64,000 nucleotides of DNA from Rhodanobacter sp. AS-Z3 (GTDB lineage Bacteria; Pseudomonadota; Gammaproteobacteria; Xanthomonadales; Rhodanobacteraceae), in the NCBI RefSeq assembly GCF_029224025.1, contig NZ_CP119392.1, positions 3,247,001 to 3,311,000 of the forward strand, in the 5' to 3' direction. This document shows, piece by piece, positions 52,518 through 61,229 of the stretch. Position numbers and translations under genes: made by a program. The number at the start of each line of letters is the position of its first letter. Position 1 is the stretch's first letter. The notes below the pieces were generated by a model. It saw only the letters and a program-made list of their open reading frames with translations. It had not been told where the DNA came from and did no database searches.

Positions 52518-55500
52518 CTAGCCTCCACACCGGAAGCTGGATAGCGCATTGCTGAGGAAGGGATTCTTCAGGTTGTTGGCCTGAATGGTCACCTTGGCCA
52601 CATGTCCACCGAAGTTGAAGCTGGCCACGAAACGCAGGTCCGATTGCTTCTGCAGATTCGCTGCCTGCAGCGCGCGGAAGAACGCCCAGTCGCCGTGATA
52701 ATCAAACGTGGTCAGCAAGTTGCCTGCCGTGTCATAGGCCGAGATGGATACATGGCCCGGCGCGGGGCCCGGCCATTTCATGCTGGCCGTTGTTGCACCA
52801 CCGGACTGGTATTCGTATTTCTGGCCATCAACCTCGATCACCAGCTTGCCAATGCCGGGGTCCAGCACAGGGGCGAGAAGGGTGAAGTCCACCTCCGGCA
52901 TGTTGCCGCTGCGGAAAAACATCTGCTTGATTCGATCGGCACCCTGCATCTGCGCCAGCATGCCGGCCGAACCACTGACCGCACCGGGGCCGGTCTTCCA
53001 CTGCCAGTTGCGCCCGCTGGCATCAATCAGCTTGCCCACGGTCTGGTTGTAGAAGCCGTCGAAGCGACCACCGTAACCAAACATTTCGCCGAAGTTCTGC
53101 AGCGGAATGTCGTTGTTGCTTGAGGGTGAAAACGGATAGCGACCACGCGTGTAGTCAGCGCAATCCTTGGCCACCATCTGCTGGTACTGGTCATCGAGCG
53201 CGCCCTTGGTACCGCTGGCTACCAACGCCTGACTCTTCCCGGTCAGCGCGGCAAACCAGCCAGAGGCCGGTGCAGGCAGCTGACCGGCAGCCTGCTGCGC
53301 CATCAGCATCTGCGGATTGGGCTGGCCCGCCGCCGAACTGAAGTCACCCATGGTCAGCAAGGTCTTGCTGAGATCGTCGAGTACCTTGAGGGTCTGGTCG
53401 ATCGGTGCCGCACCCGGCGCACCTTCGCTCAACTTGTTGAGCTGATCGAAGTGATCACTGATGACCTGTCCCGGCTTGCTGGCGGCTGCATCGGCCGCCG
53501 GGGCTCCCGCCCCGGCACCCGCTTGTGCCAACGCGCGCGCCAGCGCTGACTGAGTCGCCTTCTTCTGAGCCAGGTTCTTGACCACGTCCTCGGCCTTGTC
53601 CTTGGCATCGGTCGGTGGCGCACGCATCAGGTCATGCGTGTTGTCACTCACCACTTTCAGCAACAGCTTCATCGGCGAATTGGTGCCGGCCAACTTGGCT
53701 GCAATGGTGCTGGCATCCTGGATATTGTTGATTGGTTGCAATTCCAGGTCGGTCAGGATGCCGTCCCAGGCTTTGATGTAATCCTGCTCGTAAAGTGCGA
53801 GTACCTGCTGGGCAAGACGGGCCTTCTGCAAGGAGTCGATCTTGGTTGCACCGAACACCCAATCGTCGGCAGCGAACTGGGCAACGGCCTGATCAATGCC
53901 CTTGTCGACTTCTTCCTTGAAGACCGGCTGCGTGAACAGGGCCGGCAGCGGCTCCGATAGCGGCGCACCACTCTTGCGTCGGTAGACGTTGCCCAGCAGA
54001 CCCAATTCCTTGTCCAGCCGCAGCGGCGGAAACGCGCCACTGTCCGCGGTCAGCTTGATGTTGCCGTAGATCAGCGTTGCCAGGTCCGCGGTGCGCAAAG
54101 TGTTCCGTGCCTGCTCGACCAGACTCGCATCCAGACTCAGCGCGCGCAGCCGGCCTTCATGACCGACCAAGGCGTCAAAATGCTTGGTCAGTGCCTTCTG
54201 CAGCACCGGATCGGAAGGAAACAGTCGACGCCATTCGATATTGGCCAAGGCCACGATCTGGTCGTGATCCAGATGCTCGGGCTCGCCCAGCATCAGGTAA
54301 CCCTTGAGGTAGTAATAAAGCATTTGCGGATCGGCGGCATTCGCCGACAAGCCAGCCCGGAACTGGGAAGCCACGCCGGGCAGCAACAAGGCATTCAGCT
54401 CGCGATAGTAAGCGTCACGCACTTCGTCGCCGACCGCATTGCCCTGATACAAGCCGAAACGCATGGACAGGGGCACGTCGCCTTTGTGCTGCTCCGCAAC
54501 GTCCACGGCGCTGGACAAGGACTCCAGCCGCTGCAGCACCATCGCAAAATACGCCTGCTGGTTCGGCGCCAACGACACGTCGTTTTGTGCCGGATACTTT
54601 TGCAGTACCGACTGCACCTGACTGAGGTAGTTCGCGTTGCGGCGATAGCTGCTGGCCAGTCCGAACACCAACAAGGCGCACACCAGCAGAACACCAATGT
54701 AGATGGCCGCCTGCAGCAAGGTCTTCTGGCGTTCCAGCTTGGGGTTGGTGCCGGCAAAACCGGATTCCTTGAACAACACGTCGCGCAGCAGGCGTTCGAC
54801 GAAGAACGTGCGACTCTGCGCACCCGGTACATGCAGGCGAGACGCATCGAGGCCAAAGGTTCGCGCGACCGCGCCCATCATGCGGTCAATCGGCGTACCT
54901 TCCTGCGTGCCGGAGGTGAAGTAGGCTCCGCGCAACAACAGTGGCGCATCGTATTGATGGCCGGTAAACACGCCTTCAACAAATTGCCGGGTGATCCCTC
55001 GCAAGGCACTGAGCTGTTGCGGGAAGGACAGAATGGCCGCGCGCCGTGTGCGGTCACGCTCGCCATGCAGGCGATCGAGAATGCGGGTATTGAGACGATC
55101 CAGCAGCAGGTTGAACTCTTCGAGAAACTGCTTGGCGGCGCTGCCGTCCATGGTCTTGTCGACCGGGAACGACATGCCCCAGACCTGACTGCGCAACTCC
55201 GGATTGAGGTCGTCGAAGAACTCGGTGAAACCGGCAACCAGATCGCACTTGGTGAATACCAGATAGGCCGGAACACCGATGCGCAGATGCTTGGCTAATT
55301 CGTCCAGTCGCTGGCGCACAGCCTGGATATGTTGCTGGCGTCCCGCCTCATCCAGCGTCAGCAGATCGGACAGGCTCATGGCGACGATCACGCCATTGAT
55401 CGGACGCCGCTTGCGATATTTGCGCAGCAGTTCGAGGAATTCCGTCCACGCCGACGCGTCGGCGCTGCGATCGGAGTCCTGGGTGGTGTAACGACCAGCG

Positions 55501-56051
55501 GTATCCAGGAACACCGCTTCGTCAGTAAACCACCAGTCGCAATTGCGCGTGCCACCGACGCCGCGGATGGCTTCCTTGCCGAACTTGTTCGACAACGGGA
55601 AATTAAGGCCGGAATTCTGCAGCAAGGTGCTCTTGCCCGAACCGGGTGGCCCGATTACCACATACCAGGGCAGCGCATAGAGGTTGGTGCCACCACTGCG
55701 ATTCTTGCGCAGGGTTTCCACCGCTTCCTGGAAGCGGCCCTGCAACTGCGCACGCTCGTTGGCGGAGCGGTCGTCGCGCTCGCCACCGGACTGGGATGAG
55801 CCCTGATCACTCAGGTCACTGGCCATCTGCTTGGCCTTGCCGCGCACACGCATCTGCTGCACTTGCAGCCAGACCGCCCAGATCACCACGATCACGATGA
55901 TCACCAGCAGGCGTACCACGGGACTGGACAACGGCTGTGACTCACCAAAGCCGAGATAGGGACCGCCAAACCAGATCAGCAACGACAGCAGCAGCAAGCC
56001 GACGAGGGTCATGAACAGACGGGATTTGAACAACGCAAGAAGCTTGCCCAC
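52518..56051 (-). CDS. tssM: Type VI secretion membrane protein TssM (IcmF)
   Basis: TssM, with TssJ and TssL, forms the envelope-spanning complex of the type VI apparatus. The protein is 1,177 residues, standard length. Helices lie at about 11-29, 45-62 and near residue 447 (AIYIGVLLVCALLVFGLAS). An intact Walker A motif GPPGSGKS (134-141) and VFLDTAGRY form a cytoplasmic NTPase domain between the second and third helices. A long periplasmic part ends in a beta-domain at the C-terminus (the TssJ-binding end). It lies 5 bp after tssL and 3 bp before tagF. Confidence 0.96.
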   Translation of the reverse strand: MGKLLALFKSRLFMTLVGLLLLSLLIWFGGPYLGFGESQPLSSPVVRLLVIIVIVVIWAVWLQVQQMRVRGKAKQMASDLSDQGSSQSGGERDDRSANERAQLQGRFQEAVETLRKNRSGGTNLYALPWYVVIGPPGSGKSTLLQNSGLNFPLSNKFGKEAIRGVGGTRNCDWWFTDEAVFLDTAGRYTTQDSDRSADASAWTEFLELLRKYRKRRPINGVIVAMSLSDLLTLDEAGRQQHIQAVRQRLDELAKHLRIGVPAYLVFTKCDLVAGFTEFFDDLNPELRSQVWGMSFPVDKTMDGSAAKQFLEEFNLLLDRLNTRILDRLHGERDRTRRAAILSFPQQLSALRGITRQFVEGVFTGHQYDAPLLLRGAYFTSGTQEGTPIDRMMGAVARTFGLDASRLHVPGAQSRTFFVERLLRDVLFKESGFAGTNPKLERQKTLLQAAIYIGVLLVCALLVFGLASSYRRNANYLSQVQSVLQKYPAQNDVSLAPNQQAYFAMVLQRLESLSSAVDVAEQHKGDVPLSMRFGLYQGNAVGDEVRDAYYRELNALLLPGVASQFRAGLSANAADPQMLYYYLKGYLMLGEPEHLDHDQIVALANIEWRRLFPSDPVLQKALTKHFDALVGHEGRLRALSLDASLVEQARNTLRTADLATLIYGNIKLTADSGAFPPLRLDKELGLLGNVYRRKSGAPLSEPLPALFTQPVFKEEVDKGIDQAVAQFAADDWVFGATKIDSLQKARLAQQVLALYEQDYIKAWDGILTDLELQPINNIQDASTIAAKLAGTNSPMKLLLKVVSDNTHDLMRAPPTDAKDKAEDVVKNLAQKKATQSALARALAQAGAGAGAPAADAAASKPGQVISDHFDQLNKLSEGAPGAAPIDQTLKVLDDLSKTLLTMGDFSSAAGQPNPQMLMAQQAAGQLPAPASGWFAALTGKSQALVASGTKGALDDQYQQMVAKDCADYTRGRYPFSPSSNNDIPLQNFGEMFGYGGRFDGFYNQTVGKLIDASGRNWQWKTGPGAVSGSAGMLAQMQGADRIKQMFFRSGNMPEVDFTLLAPVLDPGIGKLVIEVDGQKYEYQSGGATTASMKWPGPAPGHVSISAYDTAGNLLTTFDYHGDWAFFRALQAANLQKQSDLRFVASFNFGGHVAKVTIQANNLKNPFLSNALSSFRCGG

Positions 56052-56056
56052 GGTGT

Positions 56057-57415
56057 TCAGTCCTCCGGACTATAAAGAATTTCAACGCGACGATTGCGCG
56101 CGCGGTTGGCCGGCAGATCCGGCGGCAAGGCAATCGGTTGTGACGACCCTGCACCGCTGGACTCCAGCCGACCGGCGTTGTCGATGCCCTGACTGAGGAT
56201 CTGCAAAACCGACTTCGCACGCTCGGCAGACAACGCGTAATTGTCCTTGAAGCGCAAGGAATGCACCGGCTGATCATCGGTGTGGCCGACCACCACAACC
56301 CGACCCGGCACCTGATTCAGTGCCGCCGTGATCGCATGCAACATCGGGATCTGCTTGTCAGTCACCTCGGTTCCACCCGAGGCGAACATCGCCGTCGCAT
56401 TGAGCCGAACCAGCGCCGATCCATCCGGTTTTTCATCCACCGTCAAAGCGCCCGCCTGTTCCTCCGGTGCCAGCAATTGCTTCAGGCTCTTGCGCGCAAC
56501 CGGCGGTTGCGCCTGCCGACGCAGGGCATCATCCGGCGGCACCGCCGTTTTCAGGCCGATCTGCACGACCTGCGCGCTGACCGGTGACGACAACTCGTTC
56601 AAGCGCGTGAAAAAGTACAGAAAAGCACCCAGCAGAAGACAAGCCGCGGCGGCCACGATGACCCACAACGGCACGTGCCGAACCAGTGGATTGCGCCTAT
56701 CCTCGATGCCCCTCCAGTGCGGCGCCAGCTCTTCGACAGCCGGTGGTCGCTGACTCTTGAGGCGTCGATACAACTCTTCCTGGATGTCGGCCAACTTGGC
56801 GCGACCATCGGCCTCGATCTGGTAGCGTCCGCCAAAGCCCAGCGCCAGACAGATGTACATCAACTCGATCAGGTCGATGTGTTTGGAAAAGTCGGCACAC
56901 AACCGATCGAGGATGATGAAGAATTTTTCACCACCGTAAGACTCACCGTGGAAGACCACCAGCAGCGTCTTTGCCGCCCAACCACTTTGCTGTCCCCAGG
57001 GCGTATTCATCACCGACTCGTCCAGCGTTGCACACAGCACGTAACGCGCGGCGGTGATCGTCTGGGCTGCGATACCGGCGGCCTGCGCGTTGCTCTCGAA
57101 CTGACGCACCTGGGCAATCACCTGCTCACGCAGGTGCGCGGCATCGGGCTGTGACACGCTGTTGCGCAGTTGCACCGCCAGCAACAACAGCGGACTGGCT
57201 GCCTGGACCAGCGCATTCAGGCCACCACCGAGAAAGTCACTGATGGCCGCCGGCGGCACCGCTTCGGCACGCGCCGCAGAGCTGCGGGCAGCCACCACCG
57301 GCGTCGTTGGTTGCGCAGCCGGCGGAGGTGCTGCCGGAGCAGGCGCCGCTCCGCGCGGGCGAACAACGGTCGCATCACGCATCGCGTCGTCGTCAAAGGG
57401 ACCGTTGCTGTTCAT
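56057..57415 (-). CDS. tssL: TssL (DotU/IcmH) with C-terminal OmpA peptidoglycan-binding domain
   Basis: A 452-residue inner-membrane component. The N-terminal tail carries DATVVRP (residues 14-20, Thr16). The DotU domain covers about 55-230, a helix lies at 247-270, and an OmpA/MotB-like domain at about 345-450 (GHTDDQPVHSLRFKDNYALSAERAKSVL, then NRRVEILY) anchors it to peptidoglycan. The Thr16 motif resembles the kinase linker motifs, and in Agrobacterium PpkA phosphorylates TssL near the N-terminus to recruit Fha. The start at 57415 (MNSNGPFDDD) is preferred to one 57 bases upstream, since upstream residues are atypical. It lies 4 bp after tssK. Confidence 0.93.
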   Translation of the reverse strand: MNSNGPFDDDAMRDATVVRPRGAAPAPAAPPPAAQPTTPVVAARSSAARAEAVPPAAISDFLGGGLNALVQAASPLLLLAVQLRNSVSQPDAAHLREQVIAQVRQFESNAQAAGIAAQTITAARYVLCATLDESVMNTPWGQQSGWAAKTLLVVFHGESYGGEKFFIILDRLCADFSKHIDLIELMYICLALGFGGRYQIEADGRAKLADIQEELYRRLKSQRPPAVEELAPHWRGIEDRRNPLVRHVPLWVIVAAAACLLLGAFLYFFTRLNELSSPVSAQVVQIGLKTAVPPDDALRRQAQPPVARKSLKQLLAPEEQAGALTVDEKPDGSALVRLNATAMFASGGTEVTDKQIPMLHAITAALNQVPGRVVVVGHTDDQPVHSLRFKDNYALSAERAKSVLQILSQGIDNAGRLESSGAGSSQPIALPPDLPANRARNRRVEILYSPED

Positions 57416-57419
57416 GCGC

Positions 57420-58757
57420 TCAACCTCTGATCGCCCACAGTTGCAAGTCGAGGCCGGCGAACTCGCCACCAAAGTGGAAAGCTATCCCGCCTGACGTCTT
57501 CAGATCGCGCCACATGGCCGAATTCTTGTCGAATTCGAAATACAGGTAGCCGGAGTTATAGGGAATCTGCCGCGGAGCCACCGGCATGGGCGCCACCGGG
57601 ATACCGGGCAGCTGCAGATTCACCAGGTCGCGAATTTTCTCGACCGGACCAATCTTGGACTGTGCCGGCAACTGGCGACGCAGGTCTTCGGACTTCATAT
57701 CGGCCTTGGCCGCGAGCACGAAGGCCGAGCTGTCGATCAAGCTGAGATCGGGAACCACGGCCACCCACACACCGAACTTCCGCTGTTGCAGCGGAATCGG
57801 AATGGCCGTCTGTTCCATCACCGCGCTCAGGCTGCTGCGCAAGGCAACAATCAATGGCTCGAAACTCGCATACAGCGCCTCATGCCGATACGGCGAAAAT
57901 GCCGGTGGGCGCTTGCCTGGCGCAGTGAAGGTACAGAATTCGCCCGCCATCTCGGCCAGCACCCGGTAGAGATCCTCCGGATGCAGAATGGGTGCCGCAG
58001 CCAGGTGGGCCACCAGCGGCTGGTAGCGATTGACTACCTGCAACAGCAGAAAGTCGGCAATTTCCGCGGCACCACCACGATCGGTTACCGCAACACGGCT
58101 GGCCAACGCTTCGCCACGCTGGTGCAGCAAGCCCAGCAACTCAGTGAGAAAGGTGGTCAACTTGGCCGCGGCATGGCAGCTCAACACCGTCGGCATGAAC
58201 GCGTCTTCGAGAATCACCCGGCGATCGGAACGGCACTCCACGATGCGCGCTACCGGAATCTGCGCCAGACCTTCCAGCGGCTGCGACTGCGGTAGCAGCC
58301 GGCTATTGAGGCCGCCTACTTCCAGCGCAGTCATGCCGTCAACGCTGCCCGACGCGTCGCGAACTTCGGTTTCCCGCACGCGGAAGCGAAACAAGGTTTC
58401 AGCAGACGCGTCGGGTCGACCAGTGTCCGGCTGTGCTGGCGAACGCAACGGCAGGGTGAGAAAAACCGTCTGATCGCGCCAGTTTGCATCCACCTCCAGC
58501 GCGAGCGGAAGCGGGTCGTCCGAAGGCATGCAGAACGGCGTTCCGTCAGGGAATACACCGCGGGCACGCTTGATCCCGAGTTTGCCGATGGCCAGCAGGT
58601 CGGTTTCCAGCTCCAGTTCGGAGAAACCCCAGGTGTAAGGCCGCAGATTGCCGGCGCGCAGTTCGACAAAGCGCTCGAGATAGCGTTCCTGCTGCTGCAG
58701 ATGCTGGGGCCGGAGGAAAAGACCCTCGCTCCAGACGACCTTGTTGATATCCGTCAT
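57420..58757 (-). CDS. tssK: Type VI baseplate protein TssK
   Basis: TssK links the baseplate to the membrane complex. The protein is 445 residues with the family start (MTDINKVVWSEGLFLRPQHLQQQERYLE compressed to VWSEGLFLRPQH), then SVDGMTALEVGGLNSRLLPQ and a C-terminal FEFDKNSAMWRDL segment. ATG at 58757 begins at the conserved N-terminus; the longer upstream frame is Arg/Ser-rich and non-homologous. A 125-bp gap separates it from fha. No tssJ-like lipoprotein gene lies here, although tssJ commonly precedes tssK. Confidence 0.94.
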   Translation of the reverse strand: MTDINKVVWSEGLFLRPQHLQQQERYLERFVELRAGNLRPYTWGFSELELETDLLAIGKLGIKRARGVFPDGTPFCMPSDDPLPLALEVDANWRDQTVFLTLPLRSPAQPDTGRPDASAETLFRFRVRETEVRDASGSVDGMTALEVGGLNSRLLPQSQPLEGLAQIPVARIVECRSDRRVILEDAFMPTVLSCHAAAKLTTFLTELLGLLHQRGEALASRVAVTDRGGAAEIADFLLLQVVNRYQPLVAHLAAAPILHPEDLYRVLAEMAGEFCTFTAPGKRPPAFSPYRHEALYASFEPLIVALRSSLSAVMEQTAIPIPLQQRKFGVWVAVVPDLSLIDSSAFVLAAKADMKSEDLRRQLPAQSKIGPVEKIRDLVNLQLPGIPVAPMPVAPRQIPYNSGYLYFEFDKNSAMWRDLKTSGGIAFHFGGEFAGLDLQLWAIRG

Positions 58758-58882
58758 GCGTCGCACCTGCCCCTGTGAGTATCCCCGACTGCGTTGCCGG
58801 GCCTTCCGATGCCGGCCTTGAACTGCCGACACGTTGCTGGACCGTCTTTCCGACTTGCTATCTGCCATGCCCCCCGACACGG

Positions 58883-60235
58883 CTAGTGATGCGACTTTTG
58901 CATTCTCCGCGCCGATTTCAGGCGTGACAACTGCTCTTCATAGGCTCGTGCAAACTCGTCACCGAACAGGCGTCTGAAGCACTCGTCCGGATCACGCGAC
59001 AAACCGTCGAAATTGTCGCGATACTTGTCCCAGTATTTGCCCTTGCCGGCAAACGCTGAGCGCTTTGCGCCGTCAGTTTCCTGCTCGAAACGATCCGGAT
59101 TGAAGTGCACCAGCAAGGACTCGAACGCGGCACGTACGCCCGCCAGCATGGCCATCTGGTGGCAGCGGATATCATCAAACGCGTCTTCGAAAGCCAGCGT
59201 GCCGGACATGAAGGCATTATTCGGCGGGGCCATGATCTTGGCCAGCGCCTCTTCCGGATTGGGTGCAAATTTCAGCGGATTGTTCTCGGACCGCTGGATA
59301 ATCGTGACCGGCAGACGAAAGGTGTTCTTGATCTCGGCCCGGGCACGCAAAACGTCCATGACGCCATCGACAACGACCCTGAACATCTGATCGACATCGG
59401 CCGGCAACCCCGCAGCTGCCGCAGCTGGCGCATAGGCCGCCACCGGCGGCGCGTAAGCCGGCGGCGCGGCCACCGGTGGTGCCATCACCGGCGCCGGGGA
59501 CGAAGCGGCGGGCGACGAGAAGTCACCCATGGTCAGATCCCAGTTTTCGGGCAGCGCATTGGCGCTTGACTGCCGCTGCTCGGTCGTCATCGGTGGATGG
59601 AAAAAATCTTCCGTACTGGAGGTGTGGTTCCAGCCCGAGCTGGCATTGCCCGTCGTGGCACCCGAGAGCAGCCCGGCCGTATTGTCTGTCGGCCCGAGAA
59701 AACTGAGTGGATCAAGTTCGCCACTCAGACTCGGCGCCAGGCCGCCGGGAATCAGGTCGGCGTCGAGGGGAATGCCGCCACTCGCCGGTGGATACGCGGG
59801 CGCACGCGGCGCCAGGTCGAGCAAACCGAAATCCAGCGGGTCGAAAGCTGTCGCGGGAATCGCTTGCGCTTGTGCCGGTGCTGAGCCCGGCAAATCAGGC
59901 AACCCGGTCGCACTGGCCGCGTCTTGCAGACTCACCTCCACCTCGAAGGTGTCGATCAGCAGCCGATCGCCCTCTTTCAACGCGGAAGGGCTGCCCTTGA
60001 CCAACGGTGCATCGTTGAGAAGCATGCCGTTGGTGCTGCGATCCTCGATGAAGTACATGCCATTGAGGTAGCGAATCATCGCGTGGACACGTGACACGCC
60101 CGATGCACTTAGCACCCAGTCGCAATCCTCGGAACGACCGATGCTGCCGCCAGCTCCTTCAAACACCCTGCTGCTGCGACTGCCGAACTGGGCAGCCTGA
60201 CGGCCAGTAACTGCAAGGATCAGGCTCTGCGACAT
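58883..60235 (-). CDS. FHA-domain T6SS protein (Fha/TagH)
   Basis: A 450-residue cytoplasmic scaffold. The FHA domain (about 1-105) has the phosphothreonine-binding residues readable as SIGRSEDCDW, SRVH and STNG. A long Ala/Pro-rich linker follows, in which residues 199-206 read SSGWNHTS. The C-terminal TagH/VasL-like region (about 290-450: DVLRARAEIKNTFRLPVTII, NPLKFAPNPEEALAKIM, ESLLVHFNPDRFEQE) is the conserved Fha C-terminal module. It should bind phosphorylated Thr on TssL or on the kinase. ATG 60235 begins the FHA strand; it heads the operon toward tssK. Confidence 0.93.
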   Translation of the reverse strand: MSQSLILAVTGRQAAQFGSRSSRVFEGAGGSIGRSEDCDWVLSASGVSRVHAMIRYLNGMYFIEDRSTNGMLLNDAPLVKGSPSALKEGDRLLIDTFEVEVSLQDAASATGLPDLPGSAPAQAQAIPATAFDPLDFGLLDLAPRAPAYPPASGGIPLDADLIPGGLAPSLSGELDPLSFLGPTDNTAGLLSGATTGNASSGWNHTSSTEDFFHPPMTTEQRQSSANALPENWDLTMGDFSSPAASSPAPVMAPPVAAPPAYAPPVAAYAPAAAAAGLPADVDQMFRVVVDGVMDVLRARAEIKNTFRLPVTIIQRSENNPLKFAPNPEEALAKIMAPPNNAFMSGTLAFEDAFDDIRCHQMAMLAGVRAAFESLLVHFNPDRFEQETDGAKRSAFAGKGKYWDKYRDNFDGLSRDPDECFRRLFGDEFARAYEEQLSRLKSARRMQKSHH

Positions 60236-60673
60236 CGACACGCGTATTTCCCCAACAACTGTCAGACCAGCATGACCATGACGAACGAAGCATCTCGAGC
60301 CATGCAAAGAATCAGGTTTCAAGCTTTGCGAAAGATCGGCATTCGAAGACCGCAACGCCGTGAGCTGAATTCACGATCAGACTGACCGCAGAGACTTCCA
60401 CATCCACAACCGAGCATCCTGCTCAACTTCGTACCATCCCTGCCCGACTCCCTTGGCTATTCGGCTGGCGAAAAAGTCGCCGGCGAGCCACGGCCATGAG
60501 GCGTAGGCAGTTGGAGCTGCCAGATGACCGGCAAACTACAACGAATTTGCCGCCCGTCATCGTATCGCCCAACGCAAGGACGAGCAAGGTCAGGACACAT
60601 CCAAATCACGCCAACCAGTCCCCTCAACCGACACTGCTGCCGGCAAGGCGCCAGGCCAAGACTCAGAGAAAAC
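60236..60673. other. 438-bp intergenic region upstream of fha
   Basis: No gene is recognised. On the minus strand TTGCTC-N17-TACGAT near 60557-60585 is a weak sigma-70-like match and a 5-bp stem hairpin lies at about 60467-60481. No sigma-54 site of the TGGCAC-N5-TTGC type is visible. This is the likely promoter region of the fha-to-kinase operon. Confidence 0.4.
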
Positions 60674-61213
60674 TCAGGTCGTGCCACCCGCTCCATTCAG
60701 AAGAGTCATTGCCGGCTCGATGAAGGCCGCGCGACGACTCTCGAACTTGTCGATCACCAGAGCCGCCAGCATGTTGATCCCCGCCACCACAGCACAAGCG
60801 GTCAGATGATCCGGTGGCGGCACCGGGGTCTCCTGCGTAGCAGGCGCGAGGCTCCCGCCAGACCAGCCCGCGGCGGCAGCCACCCATGCACCGGCTGACT
60901 TGTAGCCACCCGCATTGGCGAACTCAAACGCAGCACGCCGATTGCTTTCGTTCGGCTCACGCACCCATCGCTCCGCAAGTGAGGCGCCGGCCTTGTCCTC
61001 AGGATCAAGCACCTGGTCACGCGCACATTGGCACAACCAAGCCACGGCATAGCGCTTGGGCAGCATCCTCGCCAACAGTTTCAATGCATCCTGTACCTGC
61101 CCTGCCGCCACCAGCGCCTGTACGGCGGATTGCGCAGTCATTTCGGGGGTGAGCAATGCGTTGGCCTGTTCGGACAACTCCATCTGCATCGACGCCTGCA
61201 TGAGTCCTGACAT
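60674..61213 (-). CDS. VgrG-linked T6SS-associated protein of unknown function
   Basis: A 179-residue protein starting MSGLMQASMQMELSEQAN. It contains LLARMLPKRYAVAWLCQCARDQ, RWVREPNESNRRAAFEFANAGG, and AGWSGGSLAPATQ, then a helix LTACAVVAGINMLAALVI. The pattern is reminiscent of the DUF6931-type T6SS-associated family, though this name is from memory and unverified. GGGAGGAG lies 6 bases before the start, 16 bp after the vgrG stop. Position right after vgrG fits an adaptor/chaperone or structural partner. Confidence 0.75.
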   Translation of the reverse strand: MSGLMQASMQMELSEQANALLTPEMTAQSAVQALVAAGQVQDALKLLARMLPKRYAVAWLCQCARDQVLDPEDKAGASLAERWVREPNESNRRAAFEFANAGGYKSAGAWVAAAAGWSGGSLAPATQETPVPPPDHLTACAVVAGINMLAALVIDKFESRRAAFIEPAMTLLNGAGGTT

Positions 61214-61229
61214 TTGCGTCTCCTCCCGG

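Noticed and set aside
60236..60673. Sigma-54 promoter for the T6SS operon
   Set aside because: TGGCAC occurs once on the minus strand but is not followed by TTGC at the required spacing.
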